The position numbers and the translations under genes were made by a program. The notes under the pieces were generated by a model, which saw nothing but the letters and a program-made list of their open reading frames with translations, searched no databases and was not told the DNA's origin. Of a stretch of DNA of 64,000 nucleotides, positions 54,164 to 64,000 are shown one piece after another. Positions within the stretch are counted from its first letter, which is position 1. Each line of letters starts with the position of its first letter. The stretch is from NCBI GenBank assembly GCA_036873755.1, contig JAVTVY010006821.1, positions 62,001 through 126,000 on the forward strand. The letters are read 5' to 3'. This DNA is from Hanleya hanleyi (lineage: Eukaryota > Mollusca > Polyplacophora > Lepidopleurida > Hanleyidae).

Positions 54164-54312
54164 GTTAATGACAAGCCCCTTGTTCTGGGCTTAAGTTAAT
54201 GACAAGCCCCTTGTTCTGGGCTTAAGTTTACAAGCCCCTTGTTCTGGGCTTCAATGTACAAGCCCCTTGTTCTGGGCTTCAGTTAATTACAAGCCCCTTG
54301 TTCTGGGCTTGA
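54147..54312 (+). repeat. Hairpin array after the protease gene
   Basis: Six tandem units of ~28-32 bases, each a stem AAGCCC/GGGCTT with loop CTTGTTCT (first unit variant), separated by AAGTTAATGAC-like spacers. The first unit overlaps the protease stop codon. Followed by AATAAA at about 54351. Confidence 0.85.
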
Positions 54313-54348
54313 GTTTTCACGTGGTTGTTCTCACGTTGTTGTTGTTCA

Positions 54349-54362
54349 ATGAATAAAAAAAA
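54349..54362 (+). terminator. Polyadenylation signal for the capsid-protease transcript
   Basis: AATGAATAAAAAAAAAATG contains AATAAA ~185 bases after the protease stop; TGTGTGTTTTATT downstream is GU-rich. Confidence 0.6.
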
Positions 54363-54471
54363 AATGAGATCTCACCAAAAAACCCTGTCTTGTGTGTTTT
54401 ATTCCTAATGCATCAATGCCCAATGTGGAGATTCAGTCAAACTGAAATCAGTGGTGTAGGATGGGGCCAAA

Positions 54472-54842
54472 ATGTAACCCATCAAGTTTAGAATGCAAGA
54501 GCACTATAGTAAAAAATAGAGAGCCAATGAAATCAGCCTACAGACCAAGTACGTGTTTTTGGTCTAGGTTTGGAGCGGGCATTTCATTGAGGTACGTGTA
54601 TACGGTGAGTGAAAAGACTCGTCCAACACGTATAGATTATGTTGATGACTATAAGTTCTAGGTAACCCATCAAGGTTAGAATGCAAGAGCACTATAGTAA
54701 AAATAGAGAGCCAATGAAATCAGCCTACAGACCAAGTACGTGTTTTTGGTCTAGGTTTGGAGCGGGCATTTCATTAAGGTACGTGTATACGGTGAGTGAA
54801 GAGACTCGCCCAACACGTCTAGATTATGACTATAAGTTCTAT
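54472..54842 (+). repeat. ~185-bp tandem pair
   Basis: GTAACCCATCAAGTTTAGAATG to ATGACTATAAGTTCTA occurs at 54475-54660 and 54662-54842. Contains GGTACGTGTATACGGTGAGT. Non-coding; a further partial start (GGTAACCCATCCATG) appears at 54910. Confidence 0.8.
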
Positions 54843-55004
54843 GAGCATAATGCATGAAAGTGGCTTTGAACACCGTATTAGCCAATCAGTGACCTAGAAT
54901 GGAGCCAAAGGTAACCCATCCATGTCCAGAAAAACATTACCCGGGTGTACAAGAACCCAGATGTAGGCGCGGACGTCAGCGAAAGCACACCGTGAGTACC
55001 CCAA

Positions 55005-55090
55005 TTCGATTGGCTGATTGTTCGACCGCTGATTGGTTCTTTTTCTCGACCGCTGATTGGCTCTTTTTTCTCGACCGCTGATTGGTCCAA
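55005..55090 (-). repeat. Tandem CCAAT-box repeats
   Basis: Four GATTGG cores, three in the unit GACCGCTGATTGG plus a T/C tract. On minus these are CCAATCAGCGGTC boxes, typical NF-Y sites. Confidence 0.65.
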
Positions 55091-55199
55091 ATGGACCTGC
55101 CCATCTTTCCCAGGTTCATTTACAATCCCCTTTTTGTGCTCAAGCTCTGACTATAGCGATGCCGCAACATTGTCTCATTGGACATTGGACCGTTTGACC

Positions 55200-55320
55200 T
55201 GGAGCTGACCCTTTGACCTTTTGACCCGCGTCCGCGCGGGCACTGCCGGGGATGACGCGTGATGACGCGCGCGCGCGCGCTGCGTGCTGGGGCGGCCAGG
55301 CCAGTGGAAAACACCCCGGC
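55200..55320. other. GC-rich stretch with (GC)n run
   Basis: GCGCGCGCGCGCGC at about 55266-55279 in an otherwise AT-rich element. No gene. Confidence 0.6.
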
Positions 55321-55937
55321 GGTTGAACATTGGAACTCTTGTGGGTTTGGAGGATGAACATACGGACGTCTAAGGGGAAAAATTGGAACTCTTCTATGTT
55401 TGGAGGTAGTTTTTAGTGAAAACCCGGAAGTGACGTACACAACCCACGTGACCTGCGTATATACTCCTGTAAAATAGAGCCGATTTTATTTCTTTGGAGG
55501 GGCAAGGTCAATAGGACTTGCGCTTTTTATACTACTAAACTGTGAAGTAGATTACATCTTACATAGGCCTTAAGGCCGTGATATGCATATGAAGTATTCT
55601 GGGGCATGGTCAGTACTTCCCAATTTTCCCTTCGTCTACTACTCGCCGATTTTTTATTTTTTTATTTTTTTTATTATTATTATTATTTATTTATTATTTT
55701 TTTTATTTATTTATTTTTTTTCTCCGTTTTATTGTCAAATGCAGGTATTCAAATGATTTGACAAATGATAGCGTACAAACGATGTAAACATAGGGAAAAT
55801 TATTTGAGAAATTGTAGTTTGTTTCAATCAGCTGGTATGCAAAAGAATCTCATAGCGGCGTTCCAGGACAGCTTCAACACTGGACGCAAATTGTTTCCTG
55901 CAAGATAATAAAATAAAAAATAATAAGGGGAGAAAAA

Positions 55938-56012
55938 AGTCTGCGCAGGTGGGACTCGAACCCAGGTGTTCTCGATCAACAGCTCAATGCGTTTCCATTG
56001 AGCCACGACCAT
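55938..56012 (-). tRNA. tRNA-Asn-like pseudogene (copy 2)
   Basis: Identical A box, B box and anticodon-like loop to copy 1; one extra base in the downstream A/T tract. Confidence 0.5.
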
Positions 56013-56182
56013 GTTGTTGCTTTATAAAGATGTTAACTTCAACCAGAGTTGTATGGTTGGAATAATTCATTTGTTCATTTGAATTAACGTGGTACTACCA
56101 CGATAAAAAACATGCTAAAAAAATAACCAGGCCAACCCAAAGATAATATATGCCACCCTACGCTACGTAACTGTTGCTAAAA

Positions 56183-56227
56183 CCATATAAGGGGGTTCCC
56201 GGTAAATTTGAACAAATGATGACGTCA
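56183..56227 (+). promoter_or_regulatory. CArG box and CRE (copy 2)
   Basis: CCATATAAGG (56183-56192) and TGACGTCA (56220-56227), conserved from copy 1. Confidence 0.5.
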
Positions 56228-58141
56228 TGACCGAAATATCAACAACGCAGTTTCCACCGAGGCCGTGTCTTGGCCAAAACCGATAATGTCGGTGTGAATT
56301 TCAATGGATGTAGGCGAAATAAACGTAAGCTATCCTTCTATCACACACAAACTCATGTTGGCCGCTCTCAAATTTTCGTACAGGCCTTATTGCGAGAACT
56401 TGTGCGAGACGTGTGCACGAAAACTACGTGCGAAATCAGGCCTATTTTCTCATCGCATGGGCGGAAACAACTGCCGATCTAAGGAAAAATATTACCTCAA
56501 AGGCAGCAACCGAATTAGCAATGTAAGCCTGAACAATTATATTTTCATCCCTTGAAGACTGTCGAATTATCCACACCACCCCAAATTTATAAGCCGATAT
56601 TCTATTCTGTGAAAGCTGGATGTGATGAAAACGCACTGAGTCACACGTGCACTCGCAACAATTCGCAACAGTGTAATGAAATGTGTTCATTATTTAGGCG
56701 CTCATTTTCTACGACCTATACAGCCAACGTGGTTTATTAATATGCACACACATATGTTTTTCTTATAGTTCATTGGCTGAACACCCTCTGTTTTACCACA
56801 CCCACCCCACGTGGGTGTATGGGAGGGAGAAATTCATCTACCGTCACACCCCAGAAACAGAAAACCGCTGGGGTGTCGACACCATGACACCAGGAAGAGC
56901 CAGGAAACATGTGTGTGTGTGCCGTTGGCCGAAATCATTAGCTTGATAGTTTAGTGTTTTCATTTCATTCATGTGGTAAACTGAAGACCGGATTTATACC
57001 GATGGAAATATCTGTGAATTTCGAAAAAATCCGTGACAAGCCAAGAAACAGAAAACCGCTGGGATGTCGACACCAAACCAGGGAGCATGTGTGTGCCGCT
57101 GACCAAAATCATTAGCTTCATAGTTTAGTGCGTTCATTTCATCCATGTGGTATACTGAACACCGGATTTACCGATGGAAATATCTGTGAATTTCGAAAAA
57201 ATATATATGGAATGAGATTCGTGGTGATACCCATATTTTTTTAGGATACGAATGCATCGTGATGAAGGCTTCATGGTGTGTTATACCCACCTAGGAAAAA
57301 AACAGCCCCCATATATGCATCAAACGCCCGGGAGTATGGAATATAGGTATACATCTGGACTAAACTCTTTTATCAGGTAAGCTAGACTTTAGTACTATAC
57401 TTGCGTTGAAACCCATGCAGACAACCTATTCAAATTTCAATGCATTGGCAACATAGCGTCGCACGAAATATACGCGCCCCTGTTGACCAGGATTTTTTTA
57501 TACTCCCACAACAACAGACAATTTGAAGACAATTTTCTAGCGGGGTGTTTTCTTGAACATAATTGCTGTAATATACTCTTCTTTTTGTGGACGCTAAATA
57601 TAGGGGAGAAAATGGCAACATTGTGACCAAACCATAACAGTTGACAGCTGTAAAAATAGATACCGTGGCATAAAATGAGAGAGAACATTTCAATCTGCCA
57701 ATTTTCGAGATGAAAATTTTTTCTTGACGAAATAGAAATGAACGCGAATCTATATTCTACAAAACATTTTTTCTTGACGAAATAGAAATGAACGCGAATC
57801 TATATTCTACAAAACACTAGAAAATATTAGCGTAGGTGAATTTTTTTAGACTCATTTTAGACTGTTTTGTGCTTTCATCGAAAGTGAAAACACATCTCGA
57901 AAAGTGTGTAGCAGTGTCGATATAAATCTTCAACCTAGATGTAAAAATAGATACCGTGGCATAAATTAGAGAGCATTTCAGTACACCTCAAAAAAATGAA
58001 ACCTGGACGGGTATCCTTCATCTCGAGGGGTCGGAAGTTCGATTCTTGCTTTCATTATGTGAGTATGTGTTGGACATGTGATCTTTAAATTTTATTATCA
58101 CCAGACTAGCTTGAATGTTTTATGAACGCTAAATGTAGGAT

Positions 58142-58637
58142 CGCATCACCGCGGATGAATACATCTTTCACAGCCGCCATCTTAAACCCACCACCCACCC
58201 ATCCACCACCACAGCCGCCATCTTAAACCCACCACCCACCCATCCACCACAGCCGCCATCTTAAACCCACCACCCACCCATCCACCACAGCCGCCATCTT
58301 AAACCCACCACCCACCCATCCACCACAGCCGCCATCTTAAACCCACCACCCACCCATCCACCGCCATCTTAAACCCACCACCCACCCATCCACCACAGCC
58401 GCCATCTTAAACCCACCACCCACCCATCCACCACAGCCGCCATCTTAAACCCACCACCCACCCATCCACCACAGCCGCCATCTTAAACCCACCACCCACC
58501 CATCCACCACCACACATGACCCCATGTGACACAATACTCGCTTCTGATTGGCTGTCGCGTGTGACCTCCACGTGTCCTCCACAAAATATGCAAATTTCTG
58601 AGGTCAATCGACCTCCAAATACTCTTTATATACTACT
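58142..58637 (-). repeat. Right inverted terminal repeat of the inner element
   Basis: Inverse of 47237-47748, with about nine YY1-type minisatellite units (one shortened, near 58355), then CCAAT box, octamer, TATA-like sequence and terminus TATACTACT followed by the target duplication TCCCGG. Confidence 0.9.
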
Positions 58638-60090
58638 TCCCGGGTTATCTGCATAGGTTTGACACACTCTAATATATCGCAGATTCGTTTATCTTCTTCT
58701 ACGAGTTTTTTTCAGGAAAGTTTCTACGACATCGGAACCCCTATATAGCACAGCGGGCTTACTGTGTTCGGGCATTGTACTCACTACGGTATAACAAAAC
58801 CCGAACGGTTCGTGACGCTCGTATTTCGTGGTAGCCCCGGATTCGGAGTGAATTTACACGTAAAACATTCGAAATCGGCGTAAATGATGAACGGAACGCG
58901 TAACTGTTTCTTGATATTTTTGAATTCCAACCACTGCTCTTCGGGGTTTCCGGCAGTCTGATTCGCTGCGGGCCGTGTCGAGAACAGTGAGGAATGTGAT
59001 CGTTTAGCAACTGTCGAGTAGACAACGCGTGTAAACAATAATTGCAGTAGAATTGAGCGCCATTATGATTTGTGCGATCCCCTAACAATCGGCTCATGTT
59101 CTTGATCAAGCAGAAATGTCACTTCTCATCTTTAGATATGAGTAAAAGATCGACGTGTCTATCAGACTTTTGTTCGCTTATATGCAGGGGAAAAACCCCT
59201 TCGTCGTAACCGAACACGCTCACGGAAATATCGTTACGAGCTTCGAACTTCGATATTTGAGATGGAGGGATAGAAAAATCGATTCCATCGATGTTTAACT
59301 CGTTGAAGTACGGTTTATAATGTCGAATGCGATTCGGGTCACGCTTCGCGGGGTATAAGGCCGCTAGAATTGACCAGAGAAAGCAAAACTGATCTGTGTT
59401 CTGCGGGTTGACAATCGCCTTCTTTGTACTCAGATGAGGTGGCGTGGGGATATAGCTACTACCTTGAAAGGGCACATATTGAGCGATGTGTACCTGAAGG
59501 TGAATAATTTCGTCCAAGACCCATGCGCTTCCGTCTCGCTGATACTCCTGGAAGCTAGAATGTATTTTCTGGAAGGACTTGGCGAGCTGCTGTTTCGTGC
59601 TAATGAAATTAAGACTTCTGAACAGGGGTTCTGAGTAAATGGCCTCACCATCATTATTCGTTCAAGCGAGGCGGAGTTGTAGGGAAACGTACCACTTGAT
59701 CCCGCGTTGATCGTTTAACGTTGTCGTCAGCATGCCGTCAGCACGAACTGCGTTTTCGTTGTTATTAAAAAAATGCAGAATATCTGAATTGGTCGTTCTA
59801 GTAGGTGGAATAGTGTGGGTGTGCAGAGTTCCGTTCAGCGCGGACGATGACGATTTCACCCCTCCCGACTGTTTACCATGGCAACTGTTGCAATGCTGCC
59901 GGTGGCTGGTGTAAAATCGCTCGGGTAGTGGTCGATGACAGGAAGAACACTCACGACCTCGGCTATAACACTCCTCGCAGAACTGTTTTCCGGGCACTTG
60001 AATCTTCCACACCAGTTACATTTGGCCAGTCGAGCGGGTTGACCTGGAGATATAATTATGAATGTTACATATTTTATAATCGTCACGTTA
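58638..60090 (-). pseudogene. DNA polymerase B of the outer Polinton, N-terminal third
   Basis: Minus-strand blocks: CNWCGRFKCPE and CEECYSRGRECSSCHRPLPE (Cys-rich), ERFYTSHRQHCNSCH, GWVLDEIIHLQ-like text near 59520, YVPFQGSSYIPTPP, FCFLWSILAALYPAKRDPNR, YFNELNIDGIDFSIPPSQIS, CNYCLHALSTRQLLNDHIPH (zinc-binding) and PFIIYADFECFT, the ExoI motif of the 3'-5' exonuclease. Just after this the inner element starts. At least two frame changes. The join with the C-terminal part across the insertion is direct, with TCCCGG doubled. Confidence 0.85.
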
Positions 60091-60234
60091 AATCAACCAC
60101 AAGCCGCCGAGTTACTTTTCATGCGTGATGGCATTTTAACTTAAAGCTGACATGACCTTATTTAATGCACGAATGGTAGCGAAAAAAAATATTCACAGAT
60201 TTTAATTCCAGTTGAATAATACCCGGCGGAACTA

Positions 60235-60425
60235 ATCCGAGTGCCGAGTTCACGCCGCTATTCTGCCAACTTCTCAGCCGAGTACATTTGCCTTCACCGC
60301 ATATATAAAGCCTGAATCGACTGAGGACCTTGCCAGTCTGAACAGTCTCTCGGACAGTCCACATCATATTTATGCTGTTGTTGTTGTCACCAGCACATAT
60401 TCGGACTGTGGGCATCATATGCTAT
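60235..60425 (-). promoter_or_regulatory. Promoter-like sequence of the polymerase gene (inverted copy at 63.83 kb)
   Basis: On minus it holds TTTATATATGCGG (TATA box, about 60297-60309) followed by GCGGCGTGAACTCGGCACTCGG. The same sequence, about 85% alike, lies on plus at 63833-64000. A leader with a possible intron (acceptor TATATCTCCAG, ~60050) links it to the polymerase. Confidence 0.55.
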
Positions 60426-60429
60426 AACA

Positions 60430-63400
60430 CAATAACGCTCACACAATATAAAGGTATCTTGAAAAAACTGGGTAATATAATTAGGGATATGACTATTCAA
60501 ACACGATTCAGACATACCGGTGGATTTTCCTTGAAACAATCGAAACAAAGACACTTGTTTATCCCGTCACAGACTTCTCCGGCATTGTTTGTCAATTTAC
60601 CTCCCTCGCCACTCGCCAAAAACACGAAGGGGCAACTGTTCATTCTATTTCATGATTATCAGTTGAGGCTCGATATGGTGCACTTCGATTGCGCTGTGAA
60701 TTCAGCTTTCTGATACCGACTTCAAAATACTGTAATTCGGAAATTTCATTCCAAAGTAAGAATTGTTATATTTTATGTCTACTAATCAGGCCTGCCCGCA
60801 CTCAATTGCAAATTCCTAAAGACGGAGGTATAAACTGAAAGGGACATTGATTCTGATTGTGACCCAGTCCATTTTTAACTCATCCATCAGTAGTATAGAA
60901 ATGTGAAATCTCTTAGCATTCTTTGTTGGGAAATCGTGGTGGATGAATGAAGCGAAAATGACCCTTGACCTTTGACCCTCGGTTATTTCTGATCACCTGA
61001 CTGGCGGGTGGGTGCAAAACAGAGGCTTAAAAAACAGCCGGACATCTAAAAAATTCGAAAAAATAGACCGTACACCCAGGCAAATTGACATATATGCACA
61101 ATATTGGGTCCACTTTGGTCGTGCAGGATCTCGAATTGAACGCTCGTCGACGGCATTTCGGGTAACGTAACTGTCGATCTGATAAAATAAGGTAGATTCG
61201 TAGTCTTCCTCACTCAGGTTTGGGTGGGATACAACATCACAGGGATCTCTTTTGGTTCTTGTTATGGTTTTATAAATATGCAGTCTGTATATATTTGTCT
61301 TTGGGGTCATACGACTTCTTGTCAGCACATCGTCATCGTTTTCCACCACCGTCTATTAGTGTTGCGTTTCATTCCCTGGAAGATAGTTTGCTTATCAGCG
61401 GCCGTGCTTTCAGTTGTCAGTAGGTGGGGTCGCAGTATCAGTCAATGGACTGTCAGTGTCCGCCAGTACGCTTTCAGTGTCTGCGTCAGCTTCTCCTTAC
61501 CCATGTATATGATTTTGGTGTGTCATCATATCGTAGCTTCTGGTGAACGTCGGGATTGCTTTTATAGACGCAACACAGTAATGCCCTGCAAACACCTGTA
61601 TTTAGCATCCGAACGCCCTAATAAGATAGATCAGAAGCTATGAATGGTCTAAATGATCACATGATATACTATGGAATTGACAATCAACGAAACGTAGTGA
61701 AGCGTGTCAATGCCCGACGTTACGCTTTTCACTAGTCTGAACGCATTAACGCTATATCGTAACGGCTTATCGCTCTATCGCAATGGCATAACGTCATCGC
61801 ACACACATGCTCAATCTAACGTTCGGCTATTTCTGTATTGGCGGCATTTAGCCTTTCACATAAAACGAACAAAGAGCCTCCCATGGGGAGCGTATGGCAA
61901 TCACGTAGTGAGCCATCTACGAAATAGTGCCTTTAATAATCGAGCGATTCGGTCGCAGTTTATTGTGTAATGAAGTTAATTGTAATCATAAGAAGATAAT
62001 GCATTCATATTATACAAAAATATTTCTATGTTGAATAATAGTAGTTGATGCCGTGGGGCGGTATTGTCAACCTCACAGGGTGCAGCCATATTGAAGAAAA
62101 GTTCCGCCGCAAATTAATTGTGTGCATGCACGAACGTGATCCCGTTTCCACTCCCAGAATTCCGCTAGGTCAGTGGTCACTTTCGCAGCTACTGAGTTCT
62201 GTGGCTAGATGGACACCTTTTTGGAGGATTGGGCATTTACCCTTGATGGAAGTCATGTCATCGCCCAAAACGATATCCTTTTACGGATGTGTCCTCACCT
62301 GGGGTTGCCGCTGATACAATATAGATTGTAAGTGATGTCATACATAGAAATGACGTCATCATTAGAAGCGGATTTAGGGTTACCACCCACAGAGGCGGTG
62401 AAAACCGCGGTCAAATTATGAAAACAGCAGTTCCAGGATATGTTGGCATTACAGTACTCTGGACTGTCCGAAGACGCTTAGGACTAGAGCAGAACGAATG
62501 GATGATCATTTCACACGAACAAGAGCGAACATGGTCGAGGATGCGTTTGGTACACTTACAATAGCATAGGTGAATTGTAACCGCACCCATCGCGAATCCC
62601 ACAGCTTTGTTGCGATGAAAACAGCAGTTTTAGGGGATAAATACAATGTATAATACACAAAATGCTTGTTGTGTAAACGCAAAATGCTCGTTGCTGTTGT
62701 TGTTGCTGTTAATCCTTCTTTCTCTCATTCGATTGCGTCAAGGCGATACGACATTAGATGCTAGATTTAGTTGGGTGTATGAGTGTAGGGATCTTACTCC
62801 CCATCATTAGAGCCGTGCGCTGGGCACGATTCACTCAGTGACTCACTCATTTGTACCTAACCCCATCATTCAGTCACATCTAGTTCTGTATCTCCGATAA
62901 CATGCAGGAGGTGGTAACTTGTCAGGCTAGACTCATCATGCCCTACTGAGCGCAACCTATCGCCCGCGCTATCCCACAGCCCTTGTAAAAAATGGTGTAG
63001 TGACCATTGCTGGCGACATGTCCTGTAATATCCATTATTCCGAATTTTGTGTTTGTCCAGAATATCATTTTGCATCCACCTCCCAGTAACCTGGCCCGAA
63101 GAACCCTCGACGAACGCTTCAATACGCGACCCTGCACAACCCATGTGGGCCTAAGATGGTTTATCTAGACCCATTTGACTAGATGTAAAGTCTGTTTTTC
63201 CGGATATTCGCCGAGATCTGCGGCCATTTCCGAAGTCCTACTTTTCACGTCACTGGAAGTGACCTATTCAAGTGGTCATAGTCACTGAAGGCCAAAGGTT
63301 GGAGGTCAGATACGCCAGATTTCCCAACCACGAATGCTAAAAGAATTTACCTTTCCATACAACTGGTGGATAGGTCAAAATACTGGACGGACTGACAATC

Positions 63401-63832
63401 GCAATAATGGCTCTCAATTTGTAACTCCGTATTTTGGAATTTGCCATTCCGGTTTGCACAAATAGTCTCCAACAGCAACAGCAAGTCTCGCATTGTCCCC
63501 TTGGACGGTCAACGGTCAACATGGGTTGGTCTGTAGCAGTATCGTCATACCGGGTATCGAAAAAGAGATCGCATGTGGAGTGCATCGTGTAGAGCCTCAA
63601 TAATTATCAAATGAAGAATCGTCGCTTCGTGCGCCCTCTTCGTCGAGTCAGGTAAATTGAAATACAATGCTGTAGAAACTGGTGACGGGACCAACAGGTT
63701 TCATTGTGTTGAAGAAATACTGAAAGGTATGTCTAAATCGTGTATGGTTGTCAGATCCTTCAGATTTTATTACCCATTTTTTCAGATATATTTATACTGT
63801 TTGCGAATGAATGTGATATGATGCTCACAGAG
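60430..63832. other. No gene recognised between the inverted promoter copies
   Basis: Frames up to 139 codons exist but none resembles a known protein; I looked for an integrase (zinc HHCC, DDE blocks) and did not find it. A few AGGTCA-like and TTGACC motifs occur around 60960 and 63270. Confidence 0.45.
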
Positions 63833-64000
63833 CTCGAATTTTGGCTGGTGACAACGACAACATGAATATGATGTGCACAGTAGGAGTGTCAGTTCAGACT
63901 GGCAAGGTCCCCAGTCGATTCAGGCTTTATATATGCGGTGGAGGTAAATGTACTTGGATGAGAAGTTGGCAGACTAGCGGCGTGAACTCGGCACTCGTAT
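63833..64000 (+). promoter_or_regulatory. Promoter-like sequence, plus-strand copy
   Basis: GGCTGGTGACAACGACAAC, TTCAGACTGGCAAGG, CAGGCTTTATATATGCGG (TATA box at about 63930) and GCGGCGTGAACTCGGCACTC match the 60.3 kb sequence in inverse orientation. It points out of the window to the right. Confidence 0.55.

Larger units (their letters stand above)
55395..58273 (+). repeat. 2.9 kb block, copy 2 (terminal)
   Basis: Same content as copy 1; its right end runs into the full right terminal repeat. Differences: first CRE altered to TGACGTACA (about 55431), some indels in the AT-rich tract, and one base in GCAAGTTCGATTCTTGC. Confidence 0.9.
47237..58637. mobile_element. Inner Polinton-type element (candidate satellite)
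   Basis: 11,401 bp. Ends 5'-AGTAGTATATAAAGAGT and the exact inverse. TCCCGG at 47231-47236 is repeated at 58638-58643, a 6-bp target duplication as made by Polintons, and AG...CT ends also fit. Inverted terminal repeats are ~0.5 kb. Genes seen: zinc-finger protein (minus), major capsid and adenain-like protease (plus). No polymerase, integrase, ATPase or penton gene. A 2.9 kb non-coding block occurs twice. Little decay compared with the outer element, so it is younger, consistent with nesting. Confidence 0.9.
39800..60430. mobile_element. Outer Polinton/adintovirus-like element, degraded (borders approximate)
   Basis: Contains, around a second inserted element, the hallmark set of a Polinton: minor capsid protein, traces of the major capsid protein, FtsK/HerA-type packaging ATPase and protein-primed DNA polymerase B, arranged as two convergent blocks meeting at ~44.4 kb. 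I do not find its integrase or its own terminal repeats; the left limit is set after the gypsy LTR and the right limit after the polymerase promoter. Nearly every gene is broken, so it is an old copy. Confidence 0.85.

Noticed and set aside
60993..61643. Frames of 118 and 139 codons on opposite strands, considered as the missing Polinton integrase
   Set aside because: No HHCC zinc domain, DDE spacing or chromodomain-like end could be seen on either strand.

Overview
The window is eukaryotic, low in gene content and crowded with nested mobile DNA. Repeats point to a mollusc, probably a vetigastropod such as abalone: 5S rRNA-derived SINEs ending in CTCACT runs, AGGTCA-rich satellite-like elements, GTCC runs, and Polinton, DIRS and Ty3/gypsy remnants. 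That assignment is an inference from repeat style; no marker gene is present.

Layout. 1-6.6 kb holds two phase-1 exons of an unrecognised host gene plus two fold-back/MITE elements. 6.6-23.7 kb is a nest: a DIRS-type retroelement (RT, RNase H, tyrosine recombinase) is split by two copies of an AGGTCA-rich element, and the first copy is itself split by a young 7.4 kb LTR element whose 2.2 kb LTRs are almost identical. 23.7-32 kb contains decayed gypsy RT and integrase pieces, a 1.94 kb tandem duplication, 5S-SINEs with target duplications and a TIR element with another MITE inside. 32.4-39.7 kb is a decayed Ty3/gypsy element on the minus strand (gag, protease, RT/RNase H, integrase, two LTRs).

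39.8-60.4 kb is the most interesting part. An old, broken Polinton/adintovirus-like element carries, on plus, a PC4-like protein, a membrane protein, a tiny ORF with a Bcl-2 BH1-like stretch, a minor capsid protein, a small basic protein, a collapsed major capsid gene, a packaging ATPase without Walker A, and one more small gene; on minus, convergent, lies its protein-primed DNA polymerase B. The polymerase gene is split by a second Polinton-type element at 47,237-58,637 (11.4 kb). That inner element has AG...CT ends, ~0.5 kb inverted terminal repeats and a 6-bp target duplication (TCCCGG). Inside I can find a three-finger C2H2 protein whose second half looks like the N-terminal accessory region of some Polinton polymerases, a major capsid gene with one frameshift, an intact adenain-like protease, and a 2.9 kb non-coding block present twice. 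I find no polymerase, integrase or ATPase. It therefore looks like a capsid-bearing satellite of Polintons, living inside a Polinton, in the way virophages relate to larger viruses.

The inner element's terminal repeats carry arrays of a perfect YY1 motif plus TATA, octamer and CCAAT motifs, and a truncated internal copy of that repeat sits directly in front of the capsid start codon. The duplicated block carries CArG and CRE motifs and a tRNA-Asn-like pseudogene. 60.4-64 kb is largely unassigned, except for a TATA-bearing promoter-like sequence present as an inverted pair at 60.3 and 63.9 kb.
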